The notes: generated by a model from the sequence alone, not told the origin. A stretch of DNA of 64,000 nt from Dunaliella salina (GCA_002284615.2 MU070117.1:19897-83896); one strand, 5' to 3'. Positions 19,390 through 28,444 are shown, counted from the first letter of the stretch. Made by a program: numbers and translations.

Positions 19390-19659
19390 TTACTCCAAAG
19401 AATTGTTTGCATTCTTTTGGTTTTCTTTTTGTCTTTTCCTATAGCTTGTGATTCTCCTCTTGGCTGCCTCATCATACATTTTGGTGTTTGGATCAAATCT
19501 AGTTACTCTACGCAAACCAGCAAGCAATTCTTCGGTAACCTTATCATCATGAACCAATTTTTCAACAATGCCTTTGAATTCTTCATACCTTTTTTTACTC
19601 ATATAACAATGCTTTGTAGCTTGATCTGATTCATTTAAGCTTGACTGAGTATTTTGCAT
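19390..19659 (-). CDS. Small basic protein, paralogue B
   Basis: 89 aa from the ATG at 19659 (MQNTQSSLNES). The core is KKRYEEFKGI, then GLRRVTRFDPNTKMYDEAAK and a basic tail (SYRKRQKENQK). Clearly paralogous to 18414-18698 and 21223-21513 along its whole length. Its upstream sequence has the full promoter-like motif. Function unknown. Confidence 0.65.
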   Translation of the reverse strand: MQNTQSSLNESDQATKHCYMSKKRYEEFKGIVEKLVHDDKVTEELLAGLRRVTRFDPNTKMYDEAAKRRITSYRKRQKENQKNANNSLE

Positions 19660-19688
19660 ACTTCTCAATATAAGAATAAAGCAGATAA

Positions 19689-19711
19689 TCTTTAAATGCT
19701 TCAATTTTTTT
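19689..19711 (-). promoter_or_regulatory. AAAATTGAAGCATTTAAAGA promoter-like motif
   Basis: An exact match on the minus strand to the 20-bp consensus, about 30-50 bp upstream of the ATG at 19659. It is preceded by GGCATGTGC, also found upstream of the motif at 38039-38063. Confidence 0.65.
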
Positions 19712-19810
19712 GCACATGCCAAATATACCATAAGCCCATGTCTTTAAATGGTATGAATTTATTTCAGAAATAACAACTACTTAAAAAGGAAACAATAAGA
19801 TGTGATGTAA

Positions 19811-20101
19811 GTGGTGATGAAGTACTTTGATTGTCATCCTAATGGCTTAGGAGTTCATAGAGATGAAAAAAGTCTTTTACTTTACCCTGATATATTTTCA
19901 CAAAATTTTACTTGTGTGAAACCCCCTAAAAATGCTCCATTTCAGGATGTGAAAAAGAATGAGACTCTTAAAGTGTTATCAAAAGCCAAAACCCCCAACG
20001 ATTGCCCTTTTGGAGAGGGTTTGCCAATGATTCTNATGGAGAAAGGAGTGATAGCGNTTGTGTTGAAAGANCGCGTAGCATGGTTGCAAACAAGGAAATA
20101 A
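19811..20101 (+). CDS. Hypothetical ~95-aa protein, copy 1 of a duplicated locus
   Basis: A plus-strand frame with a phase-consistent second copy at 21754-21978, where the last ~60 residues (KTPNDCPFGEGLPMI onward) are nearly identical. No domain was recognised. Four ambiguous bases (20035, 20057, 20072, 20108) fall in or next to the duplicated part, which suggests reads from the two copies were merged in assembly. Copy 1 has the longer N-terminus (FDCHPNGLGVHRDEKS), so it is closer to the full gene. Confidence 0.4.
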   Translation: MVMKYFDCHPNGLGVHRDEKSLLLYPDIFSQNFTCVKPPKNAPFQDVKKNETLKVLSKAKTPNDCPFGEGLPMIXMEKGVIAXVLKXRVAWLQTRK

Positions 20102-20267
20102 ATGCTTNGTACAACAAGCTACGAATAAAAAAGGTGTAAATAAAAAAGACTTTCTCAATCAACCAAAAACACACAAATATTTATTCTTTGAGTTTTTCAT
20201 CTTTTTAGCTTGTTTTGGTAAAGTTCCTAGCCTTGGGCATTTTGTGTGTATTGTATGTACACATATC

Positions 20268-20293
20268 TCTCTTTAAGTGCTTTCAATTTTTTC
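20268..20293 (-). promoter_or_regulatory. Orphan AAAATTGA-type motif with GIY-YIG 5' remnant
   Basis: The minus strand reads AAAAAATTGAAAGCACTTAA then AGAGAG. Downstream (20215-20262) is a sequence similar to the start region of the GIY-YIG genes, but no full gene follows. It is a promoter left behind by a truncated duplicate. Confidence 0.45.
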
Positions 20294-20373
20294 ACTCTTC
20301 TTTTTCTGTTCTTTGTAGCTGGCTATGTGTGCAAATTGTATTCAAAAAAATGCAAGACCGCTGTGTGACTAAT

Positions 20374-20937
20374 TTACTCCACCATTTCAGCAAACTCTCG
20401 TTCGAGTCTCCTTCTGCATACATAGTAACTTGGATTACTCACGCATGTCCTCCAAGCTATTTGGATTTTCTTGGATGCATCACACATCTCTTTGTAAAAT
20501 TCTAACCTTAAACTCTTATCCAAACTTTTCATTGTATCCGGTAGGTAGCTACGCGTACATTCTATTATTGAGTTTATTGTGTCAATTGACACTTCGGTGT
20601 ACCACCACAAGAAACCGTTGATCATACTTATAAATATTTGCGACATTATACAATTCTTTAACAGTTTCATTGTTCCCAATTTATTTGGCCCAAGTCCTTG
20701 AGTGATTATACTCTCAAGATCTTTGGCACAAGAATCTTCATCCAATTCACCATCAACGATCTTCATGCCAAGACCCTCTAGGTACGTTTTAACTTTGTCA
20801 TAGATTTTATTTACCTTCTCATCTATCACTTGTTCACACACATTAATTGAATAATGCTCGTTGTTTTTTGGAGATGGATCATTTGCACATATGTAAAGAA
20901 GTTCATGAACATTTTCAGCCAGGTGTAAGAGTGCCAT
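20374..20937 (-). CDS. Stand-alone copy of the GIY-YIG protein C-terminal helical domain
   Basis: 187 aa. The C-terminus IQIAWRTCVSNPSYYVCRRR then LEREFAEM matches the end of the 442-aa GIY-YIG protein at 11699-13027 (same W, SNP-Y, C-R-L-REF spacing), and the preceding region shows a similar helical pattern. The GIY-YIG domain itself is absent, so it is either a domain spun off by duplication or a truncated gene. A 21-bp GC-rich insertion (20538-20558, bounded by GTAT and GTAC) is translated in frame within it. Confidence 0.5.
   Translation of the reverse strand: MALLHLAENVHELLYICANDPSPKNNEHYSINVCEQVIDEKVNKIYDKVKTYLEGLGMKIVDGELDEDSCAKDLESIITQGLGPNKLGTMKLLKNCIMSQIFISMINGFLWWYTEVSIDTINSIIECTRSYLPDTMKSLDKSLRLEFYKEMCDASKKIQIAWRTCVSNPSYYVCRRRLEREFAEMVE
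20538..20558. repeat. GTAC-bounded microelement, 21 bp
   Basis: Lies between GTAT (20534-20537) and GTAC (its own last four bases). Structure: CC-GGTA-GG, then TA, then GC-TAC-GC, then GTAC. It matches the two-hairpin plan of the microelements at 47774-47793 and 61955-61974. Confidence 0.6.
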
Positions 20938-20993
20938 ATTCTATTGTCATATTTACTTTTGTTATCTTTTGCAAGATTCTTGTTTGTTGTCAT

Positions 20994-21188
20994 CTAATTC
21001 CTTTTGTTTTTATAGAAAATGAAATTACTTATAAAAATATTTTCTTTTGTACTATTAGTAGCTTCATTTTCTTTAAGGATGTGAGGTTGCTCAACAATGT
21101 CTCTAGAGGTGGCGGCCTCTGATTCACTTTTTCCTAAAATAGAATTTTTGGGTACATTTTTTTGTATCATGTCTACTTGTTTATACAT
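20994..21188 (-). pseudogene. Primase N-terminal arm fragment, copy 3
   Basis: 64 aa; one unit with SEAATSRDIVEQPHILKENE, like those in the primase arm and in the fragment at 18992-19342, then a terminus unrelated to primase. It lies just downstream of the small basic paralogue C, repeating the same gene order for the third time. Confidence 0.55.
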
Positions 21189-21222
21189 GATATTTAGAAA
21201 AAAAATCTTTTAGTAGTTTTAT

Positions 21223-21513
21223 TTATGCATTTTGTTTCCCCTCCTTACTCCCTTCTTGTTGTTCCTGATTTTCTTTTTTTCTTCTTCTATAATTGAAAGT
21301 ACCTCTTCTACAAGCTTCATTGTACATTTTGGTATTAGGATCAAATTTCATTACCTTTCTTATGCCTGCAAGTATGCGTTCAGCAGCATCATCATCTTTA
21401 GCATCAAGATTTACAATTTGCTTAATTTCTTCATACCTCTTTTTGTTCATATAGCAATATCTCACGGGTGTGTAGTCAGTTGTACTGACATCTGCAGGGA
21501 GAGTATTTTCCAT
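21223..21513 (-). CDS. Small basic protein, paralogue C
   Basis: 96 aa from the ATG at 21513 (MENTLPADVSTTD). The core is KKRYEEIKQI, then AGIRKVMKFDPNTKMYNEA and the basic tail FNYRRRKKENQEQQ. Most similar to paralogue A (same MENT start). It has the promoter-like motif upstream at 21542-21565. Function unknown; a nucleic-acid-binding role is inferred only from charge. Confidence 0.65.
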   Translation of the reverse strand: MENTLPADVSTTDYTPVRYCYMNKKRYEEIKQIVNLDAKDDDAAERILAGIRKVMKFDPNTKMYNEACRRGTFNYRRRKKENQEQQEGSKEGKQNA

Positions 21514-21541
21514 ACTTTCAGTGTAGATTATTGTCTATTTG

Positions 21542-21565
21542 TTTTTAAATGCTTCAATTTTTATT
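21542..21565 (-). promoter_or_regulatory. AAAATTGAAGCATTTAAAAA promoter-like motif
   Basis: On the minus strand, about 30-50 bp upstream of the ATG at 21513; one base differs from the consensus near its 3' end. Confidence 0.6.
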
Positions 21566-21633
21566 GTTCATGGCAACATACCCTGTTCAGCAAAACACGA
21601 CCTTTTAACAATTGAAATGGTATGAAGATGGAG

Positions 21634-21683
21634 TATGCAATCACGTTAGATGGAGTAGAAGTACAAGCCCAAGTGCTTTCATT
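21634..21683 (+). pseudogene. 5' fragment of a CoiA-like gene
   Basis: About 50 bp that is almost identical to 29742-29791, the beginning of the CoiA-like gene (MEYAITLDGVEV); one base differs. It breaks off into a promoter-like AT-rich stretch. Confidence 0.75.
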
Positions 21684-21753
21684 TTTTCACTCTTTGTATT
21701 TTCTTGTTCTCCCTAGTTAGCTCCCAATTAGGTAATTAATTAAGTATTAATTA

Positions 21754-21978
21754 TTACTTTACCCTGATATCTTTTCACAAAATTTTACTTGTGTGAAACC
21801 CCCAAAAAATGCTTCATTTAAGGATGTGAAAAAGAATGAGACTCTTAAAGTGTTATCTAAAGCCAAAACCCCCAACGATTGCCCTTTTGGAGAGGGTTTG
21901 CCAATGATTCTGATGGAGAAAGGAGTGATAGCGGTTGTGTTGAAAGACCGCGTAGCATGGTTGCAAACAAGGAAATAA
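21754..21978 (+). pseudogene. Second copy of the ~95-aa hypothetical locus, 5'-truncated
   Basis: Aligns with 19880-20100 nearly base for base (KTPNDCPFGEGLPMILMEKG). It lacks the N-terminal 25 residues of copy 1. No ambiguous bases are present here. Confidence 0.5.
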
Positions 21979-22027
21979 ATGCTTGTATAACAAGCTACAA
22001 AAAAAAAGACTGTGGTGTAAATAAAAT

Positions 22028-22974
22028 TCATTGTAGCAAAGTATTGATTGCACTTTGGCCTAAATAGTATGCTAATCTACAAGGAATCGCATTTCCTATC
22101 TGCATTATTACTTCTTTGTTATTTCCAACAAGCACAAAATCGTCAGGAAATGATTGTATACGTTTTAGTTCCAGCGGTGTCAAGCGTCTTACACATGTTT
22201 CATCATATTTTACTAAAGCATCATAACCATCTTTGTAATATCGTGCAGGTATTGTGTACGACGGTTTGTCCATATCAAGATATTGTGCACCAAAGCCCTC
22301 ATTCTTTCTTTTTTTACTCGTATACCAATCAGTGCTTTTTCAGACAAATAATATCGACTATCAATTTCTTTTCTTGGAAGCAACACTTCTTTTACAAGAA
22401 TATGTTCTTGTTTTTCAAGAATAGGTGATATAAAGTCACGCAAACTTTCACTCATTTTTAAGTCTTTGTGAATACCAACTATTATTACTCGGTTTCGATT
22501 TTGCGGTACTTCATAATCAGAAGCACAAACTTTGTGAATCTGACAATCATATTTTTTTCCTAATTGCTCCATGATAATGTTTATTGATTTCTCGGAATTC
22601 TCTGTTTTCATAGAGAGAATGCCTAGGACATTCTCCATCATAAATAACTTGGGTTCATGATAATTCAAATATTCACAAAAATGCATAAACAATGAACTCC
22701 TTGGATCTTTCTTATCACGCCTACCTGCCATACTAAATCCACAACATGGTGGACCACCAACCAAAATATCGATTCTTTTATTCTCAAACATATCATTCAA
22801 CTTTTCCGGACCAAATGTTGATAAATCTGCACAAATTGCAAGATCATTAAAATTTTGTTTATAACTTTCAATTGCTTTATCCCATACGTCAATGGCGGCA
22901 ATGACATTTATTCCAGAGTCTTTTAATCCTTGGGAAAAACCTCCACAACCGCAAAACAAATCAATTGCATTCAT
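22028..22974 (-). pseudogene. DNA cytosine-5 methyltransferase 1, one frameshift
   Basis: The N-terminal frame (22213-22974) has motif I IDLFCGCGGFSQGL, motif IV GGPPCCGFSMAGRR with the catalytic Cys, motif VI MMENVLG and motif VIII VPQNRNRVIIVGI. The C-terminal frame (22028-22310) has YTIPARYYKD, motif IX LTPLELKRIQSFPDDF and motif X VGNNKEVIMQIGNAIPCRLA. The two join by a single-base shift in a T run at about 22308-22315, giving about 315 aa, normal for a monofunctional C5-MTase. All catalytic motifs are intact, so the break is either recent or an error in a homopolymer. The short target recognition region suggests a small recognition site. Confidence 0.9.
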
Positions 22975-22980
22975 GTTTTT

Positions 22981-24060
22981 TGTAAGGTTTTATTATTTAG
23001 GTCTTTATATCTTTTCGATTTTTTATTTTGTGACAAAATTGAAGCACTAAAGAGTGCAAACAAAAAAAAGTTGAAATTTCCATAGCAATTGCCCCACCCT
23101 CATCGCAACTGCCCATGGCATCTTTGAGTTTTCTTTCTTGCAACTTCGCCTATAGGACAATGTCATGTGCCGACACTGCCTTTCGAGACATTTTCCTTAT
23201 AGCCGGTAGGTAGCAGCGCGTAGCCTCATCAAATACAATAATAAAAAAGGTAGTTTCGGATCATACACTACCAGAAACAATCCAAATTTCATTACTTTTG
23301 TTTTCCTATAAATAGTGCATGCTGGTAATCTAGGATTTTACCACTCAATCAACTAATCCCAATTTCATTCTTTGGTTTGTTTCCCTTTTTAAACTAGGGA
23401 TCGCGAAGCTCCCTCCGTTTTAGAGGGAATTTAGAACAGACAGATATTAAATTTTTTGATGTGAAAAGGCTTTAACTGTTGTTTGTTCTTAATACCTTTT
23501 ATTATTTTTAAAGGATATTAAGTATAAAACTAAATTATATAAGATGAAGAAACATATAACAATTAGGGGAGGTATTAAATATCCTCATTCCAGTTCATTG
23601 CGATCGCTTAAGTGCGGCCTTTTCTTAAATGAAACAATGAATGTGGTATTTTAAGGCTACTTTATCAGGGAGTATTTACTCTTTTTCATTGCCTTAAAGA
23701 GTTTCTGAGAGCTATCTCCGGATCATATTATGAAGTATGAGACACTTTTTTTATAAAGTCCTTATTAGTTTTTAAACTTTTAAGGATTTAAACGAGCTTC
23801 AATCTTTGTATTCACTAAAATCCTTTCATCTGACTTCACCTATCACTCAATTGTGAATGATTAAAAAACAACTCAATAAAAACCATTTGCAAATCGCATT
23901 TGAAAACCAATGCATTTAAAACCATGAAGAATTTTGTAAATTTTAGACCTTTGGATCCAAAACAAAATTCAAAAATTGAAAAAAAAGAAAAAAATTGATT
24001 CAATTTATCCTTCAATTGCTTAAATAATCCTTCAACAAACATCGCACTTCAGTCTTCTAT
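22981..24060. other. ~1 kb AT-rich non-coding region
   Basis: No supported gene. It contains a plus-strand AAAATTGAAGCACTAAAGAG motif (23032-23053) with no gene behind it, a GC-rich CCGGTAGG-TA-GCAGCGC microelement-like piece (23203-23222), GGGATCGCGAAGCTCCCTCC at about 23398, and a 90-bp stretch repeated at 26131-26225. Confidence 0.5.
23329..23420. repeat. Dispersed ~90-bp repeat, copy 1
   Basis: Similar to 26138-26228: both hold CAATTTCATTCTTTG, a TTTGTTTCCC stretch, TTTTAAACTAGGG and then a GATCGCGRAGCT GC-rich end. Confidence 0.65.
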
Positions 24061-24078
24061 TGCTCAAGTGGACTTCAG

Positions 24079-24747
24079 ATGTCTAGGAAGGTGTTCTCCC
24101 TTTTGCCAAGCGAGCTTTTGACGGCATTGAAAGATGGGAAAGTCCAAATTGGTGAAGCAAGGGACATCGGGTTGCAACGCTATTTTCCTGAACGCACAGG
24201 TGTTCTCTTTGCTCCTATCTTTATGGATATAGATAGACATTTTCAAAAATTTACAATCCAAACTCCTGAAATGATAGCTCCATTTGGTGCAAAAAAAAAT
24301 CCGAACAATCTTGAGCCAAACGATAGTTATTCTATGGATTTGTCTTTTGAACGGATGCAAGATAGAAAATCTCTCAGGTCCTTTTACGAATCTATGAAGA
24401 AGCTTGAGGAATTAGTGATCGAAGAAGGTTTAGAAAGATCAATTGATTGGTTCAAAACTTACAAAAAAGAGATGATTGGAGGTTTTTTCGAGTCAAATAT
24501 TCATGGTGATGATGAAGCATATGCTGCTCATACTTTTCACATGGAACTTCCTATAATGTGGAATGGAAACTTTGGATTTGAATCCTATGATAAAAAGCAC
24601 AATCCTATTGATCTTTTGAGTGCTCAAACCAAGGGAGCTAAGGTTACTGCTATTCTTAAATGTTATGGGATTAAGATTGATGTTAACAAAAAGAGTTTTA
24701 AATTAGTTTGGAGGGTTATGCGGCTCCGTGTTATCCCATCTGAATGA
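24079..24747 (+). CDS. Possible NCLDV conserved protein (DUF5871-like)
   Basis: 222 aa from the ATG at 24079 (MSRKVFSLLPSELL). The C-terminal 45 residues (SAQTKGAKVTAILKCYGIKI ... FKLVWRVMRLRVIP) follow a pattern I associate with a conserved NCLDV family (DUF5871), in which a KG-x-KV-AI-L strand leads to a W-x-V-x-Q/R-L-x-V end; the middle holds NSY- and W-rich segments. The assignment is by pattern memory only and the function of the family is unproven, possibly nucleic-acid binding. The frame is intact and the gene is single-copy. Confidence 0.4.
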   Translation: MSRKVFSLLPSELLTALKDGKVQIGEARDIGLQRYFPERTGVLFAPIFMDIDRHFQKFTIQTPEMIAPFGAKKNPNNLEPNDSYSMDLSFERMQDRKSLRSFYESMKKLEELVIEEGLERSIDWFKTYKKEMIGGFFESNIHGDDEAYAAHTFHMELPIMWNGNFGFESYDKKHNPIDLLSAQTKGAKVTAILKCYGIKIDVNKKSFKLVWRVMRLRVIPSE

Positions 24748-25129
24748 TTGAACTTACAAGTTAGTAGGACACAGGCAGGTCATTTGTATCATATCAATAC
24801 TTAGAGGCTAATTTTAGCAACTAATTTCACATATATAGTTTTACATTTGTGAAAAAAAAACTTTTTTGTTCCACCAAATAGTTTTAACTATGAGTTTGGT
24901 TTTACATGACCGATTTTTATGGCCTATTTGACTCTTTTGATACGCCTATCTCTTTTTACATGTCTCATAGATCCAAGAGAGTAAAAAGAGTGACCAACTA
25001 TGATTTATCATGTAAACACAATGTTTTGTGATCTAGAACAAATGTACAAAACATATTATTGAGAGTAAATAAGAATGAAAAATTTGATTAAGTATAAGCT
25101 TAAAAAAAAATACTAGTTCAATTCTTAAG

Positions 25130-25414
25130 ATGTCCGCAGAACATTTACTTGTGCTCGTCCCACCAAGTCTTGAAAGCATGGGAATCTCAAGGTTGACATC
25201 AATCACAGAAGTCAACAAAGCTTTGTATCAATACATTGATAACAATCAACTAATTAAAGATAATGAAATATTGAATCTTGATAATGTTTTGAAACGTATA
25301 ATGAATGTCAATGTACATCATAATGCGTCAATTAGTCGAAGAGACTTTTTCACTTTGATAGGAAGGATTTTGAGAGAAGAAATATGCCTTAGTGTGATTG
25401 CATTAGGTCTCTAG
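25130..25414 (+). CDS. SWIB-domain protein
   Basis: 94 aa from the ATG at 25130. Residues ~18-82 match the SWIB fold of the SWIB/MDM2 family: ISRLTSITEVNKALYQYIDN, NQLIKD, ILNLDNVLKRIM, then a helix DFFTLIGRIL. Small SWIB proteins are found in algae, in bacteria such as Chlamydia and in many NCLDVs, where they are thought to act in chromatin or transcription. The stop is TAG at 25412-25414 and its 3' end overlaps the minus-strand helicase relic by a few codons. Confidence 0.65.
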   Translation: MSAEHLLVLVPPSLESMGISRLTSITEVNKALYQYIDNNQLIKDNEILNLDNVLKRIMNVNVHHNASISRRDFFTLIGRILREEICLSVIALGL

Positions 25415-25643
25415 CTATAGGATTAAAGACAGGCCCATTATCAAAAATGCCTTGAACATTAAAATCTATACCAACTGTTATTTTTGTGGTGTAAATAACC
25501 AACCTAACATCAGGGTTACTCCAAGTTTCTTTAACATTTTGAAGATCGTTGATTACAGAGCTTCGCGATCCTCTGACGCCATAATCTCTTGGGCCTTGTA
25601 TTCCACTAGCGTCATTGTCTTTAAATGCTTCAAATTGGCCCAC
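25389..25643 (-). pseudogene. Relic of an SF2 (UL9-like) helicase
   Basis: The stretch ETWSNPDVRLVIYTTKITVG then IDF matches helicase motif V of the origin-binding group and parallels ILIYSPSITAGVSFE in the intact helicase. Only about 50 residues remain. A GC-rich AGAGCTTCGCGATCCTCT piece is inserted at about 25557, and to its right (25640-25745) is a degraded copy of the small basic gene (HFDVEKNTKRYNEAA). The order again echoes the replication locus. Confidence 0.6.
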
Positions 25644-25850
25644 ACTACATCTGTAAATTCACTAATCCTCGCCACAATGGCTGCCTCATTGTATCTTTTG
25701 GTGTTCTTTTCCACGTCAAAATGCCTCGGATTACTCTTTAGATAAAGATCTCACACTTACACTTTGCCCGGTTTGCTTCAGGTGTTTGTTAGTTAAAAAG
25801 AAAATTTGAAACGTTTTTACAGTGGTGACAAAATTAATTAAAGAGAAACC

Positions 25851-26123
25851 ATGGATTCAATCAAGACTTGGCATTCAGCTATTTTAAATGCAGTAAACAA
25901 TAAAGAGGGGATACTTGGTGTTTTTCGTGAGGCAAAAATACAAGCACAAATTGAGGAATTCATTTCCGCATATTTGATGTGGGATGGTCGTGAGGACACA
26001 TACACTAATAGAGAAGAAATTCGTGCTTCATATGAATCTTATTGCAATCAAAACAAAAGAAGAATTGATGACACACGTCCACGATGCAAAGAAGCAAGAA
26101 TTAGAGGGCAAATAACGTGGTAA
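25851..26123 (+). CDS. Small hypothetical protein
   Basis: 90 aa from the ATG at 25851 (MDSIKTWHSAILNAVNN), preceded by an AT-rich AATTAATTAAAGAG stretch. Predicted mostly helical with a basic C-terminus (RRIDDTRPRCKEARIRG). No domain recognised. Confidence 0.4.
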   Translation: MDSIKTWHSAILNAVNNKEGILGVFREAKIQAQIEEFISAYLMWDGREDTYTNREEIRASYESYCNQNKRRIDDTRPRCKEARIRGQITW

Positions 26124-26137
26124 ATGTTATCTAGGAC

Positions 26138-26260
26138 TTTTGTCACTCTATCAACCAATTCCAATTTCATTCTTTGTTGTTTGTTTCCCATTTTAAACTA
26201 GGGGGATCGCGGAGCTTCCTTCGGAACCCGTACAGGCAGCGGAGCTGACACATTTTGCAA
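26138..26260. repeat. Dispersed ~90-bp repeat, copy 2, with GC-rich insert
   Basis: Matches 23329-23420 and ends in a GC-rich block GATCGCGGAGCTTCCTTCGG plus AACCCGTACAGGCAGCGGAG. The block includes GGAGCTTCC and TTCC-TTC-GGAA hairpins of the kind seen in the microelements. Confidence 0.6.
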
Positions 26261-26359
26261 AAAACTATAGAGAGAGATATGATTAGTTCAAAAAATGTCC
26301 AACCACCCCCCCCCCCAATACAATTCGTTGTTTGATTGTTTTCCTTAAAGGTCTCACAC

Positions 26360-26611
26360 TTACACTTTGGCCATCTTACGACATTTATTAATACATATAC
26401 ATAGCCTCAAATAAACCATATTACATTTATTTGTTTTCTGTCCGTTAGGTTCTACAAAGTTCTTGCTGTCAGTGAACGGGCAGTAGCCAATTTCTTGCTT
26501 ACCGTTATGGAAAAGGCAGCTGCCATCAGTGTATGTCTTATGTTGCCCCCCACCTCTCAATGGAGTCCCACTCAAAGGCATCCTTGAGTCCCCAGCAGCC
26601 GGCGTGGCCAT
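26360..26611 (-). pseudogene. RNase HI N-terminal fragment
   Basis: Within an 83-aa frame, KTYTDGSCLFHNGKQEIGYC matches the first strand pair of RNase HI (TDGSC with the first catalytic Asp, then the glycine-rich turn). The remaining catalytic residues are absent, so it is a fragment. Source (cellular, viral or retroelement) cannot be told. Confidence 0.5.
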
Positions 26612-26711
26612 GATATCTTCCTTTCAGGCTGGCTCCACCTTGCACGGTTGGCAGCTTCCATGTCACCCCGCACATGCAGGCAAATCTTATCTTTAATATC
26701 AATCAATTTTA

Positions 26712-28442
26712 TCATTCTAATAAATCATTTTCATGTAAAAAACGTATGATATTTGGATGACCATTATTTATTGCACTATCCATTGCCTTTTTTGTACATC
26801 TTTCTGAACGATTATCGTGTAAAAAGATTACGATATCCAAATGACCGTTTTGTGCTGCATTATCCATCGCCCGTGTCGTACATCCTTCCGAACGATTTTT
26901 GTGTAAAAAACGTACAATATCCAAATGACCGTTTTGTGCTGCATCATCCATCGCATTAGTCGTACATCCTTCCGAACGATTTTCGTGTAAAAAACGTACA
27001 ATATCCAAATGACCGTTTTGTGCTGCATTATCCATTGCCCATGTTGTACATCCTTCGGAACGATTTTTGTGTAAAAACCGTATAATGTTTAAATCACCAG
27101 TCTCTGCTGCACTATCCATTGCCCATGTCGTGCATCCTTCTGAGCGATTTTCGTGTAAAAATTGCAAGATGTCTATATGACCGTACCATGCTGCACTATC
27201 CATTGCCCATGTTGTGCATCCTTCGGAACGATTTTTGTGTAAAAATTGCACGACGTCTCTATGACCATACCATGATGCACCATCTATGGCCTTTTTCGTA
27301 CATCCTTCGGAACGATTTTCGTGTAAAAATAAAACGATATCAAAATGACCATGCCACGCTGCATTATCCATCGCATTCTTCGTACATCCTTCCGAACGAT
27401 TCTCGTGTAAAAATCTTACAATTTCTAAATGACCAAAAGATGCTGCATTATTCATTGCATTCGTCGTACATCCTTCCGAGCGATTTTCGTGTAAAAATTT
27501 TATAATTTCTAAATGACCAAAACATGCTGCATTATCCATCGCATTCGTCGTACATCCTTCCGAGCGATTTTCTTGTAAAAAAAGCACAATATTTAAATGA
27601 CCATGCACCGCTGCATTATCCATCGCATTCGTCGTGCATCCTTCCAAGCGATTTTCGTGTAAAAAGCGCAAAATGTCCAAATGACCATGCCACGCTGCAT
27701 TATCCATCGCATTTGTCGTGCATCCTTCCGAGCGATTTTCGTGTAAAAAGCGCAAAATGTCCAAATGACCATGCCACGCTGCATTATCCATAGCATTCGT
27801 TGTACATCTTTCCGAGCGAATTTCGTGAAAAAATCGCACGACGTCTAAATGACCATTTCTTGCTGCATTATCCATTGCTCTTGTCGTGCATTTTTCCGTG
27901 CGATTCTCGTGGAAAAAACGTATGATATCCAAATGACCATTCTGTGCTGCATTGTCTATAGCGCATGTTGTACATTTTTTAGAATGATTCTCGTGTAAGA
28001 AGCGTACGATGTTTAAGTGACCATACTCAACGGCTGGATCGATTATGCTATTAATAGTACTATTATTTATAGTATTAATATCATGATCATGGAGCCATAT
28101 TATAGTCGAATAAAATCCTGATTTAATAAATTCATACATATTTTTATACTCTATATATTTTGGTAACTCGTTTCTTTTCGCTAACCATTCCAACGTACAT
28201 ATCAAAGCGTTCTCATCTTTTATACAAGATGAAATTTTGTTCATAAATGCATTTACATATATATTATTGTTTTTGATTTTGTACCAATGATCAATGTCCG
28301 GCAATTGAACGTTTTTCATTTCGTCTCTAAAAATTTTATTTACTTGACGGATTAAAAGTGTTTCAGTTCTATCATCTAAATATAAATATTTAATAATCTT
28401 CTCCTGTAAATCCCATGGAAGATTACAAAATGGAAACTCCAT
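26712..28442 (-). CDS. F-box-like ankyrin-repeat protein
   Basis: 576 aa. Residues 1-45 (PFCNLPWDLQEKIIKYLYL) look like an F-box. After a variable ~100-residue region come about 16 repeats of 28 residues with the pattern NRSEGCTTNAMDNAAWHGHL plus DIVRFLHE. This repeat class is abundant in mimivirus-like genomes and some protists; F-box-ankyrin proteins often recruit targets to SCF ubiquitin ligases. Adjacent units at about 27655-27790 are nearly identical at DNA level, indicating recent expansion or gene conversion. The frame is intact throughout. Confidence 0.85.
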   Translation of the reverse strand: MEFPFCNLPWDLQEKIIKYLYLDDRTETLLIRQVNKIFRDEMKNVQLPDIDHWYKIKNNNIYVNAFMNKISSCIKDENALICTLEWLAKRNELPKYIEYKNMYEFIKSGFYSTIIWLHDHDINTINNSTINSIIDPAVEYGHLNIVRFLHENHSKKCTTCAIDNAAQNGHLDIIRFFHENRTEKCTTRAMDNAARNGHLDVVRFFHEIRSERCTTNAMDNAAWHGHLDILRFLHENRSEGCTTNAMDNAAWHGHLDILRFLHENRLEGCTTNAMDNAAVHGHLNIVLFLQENRSEGCTTNAMDNAACFGHLEIIKFLHENRSEGCTTNAMNNAASFGHLEIVRFLHENRSEGCTKNAMDNAAWHGHFDIVLFLHENRSEGCTKKAIDGASWYGHRDVVQFLHKNRSEGCTTWAMDSAAWYGHIDILQFLHENRSEGCTTWAMDSAAETGDLNIIRFLHKNRSEGCTTWAMDNAAQNGHLDIVRFLHENRSEGCTTNAMDDAAQNGHLDIVRFLHKNRSEGCTTRAMDNAAQNGHLDIVIFLHDNRSERCTKKAMDSAINNGHPNIIRFLHENDLLE

Positions 28443-28444
28443 AC

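Noticed and set aside
26753..27793. Plus-strand repetitive ORFs (HYPSHSSYILPSDFRVK type)
   Set aside because: Antisense translation of the ankyrin repeats.
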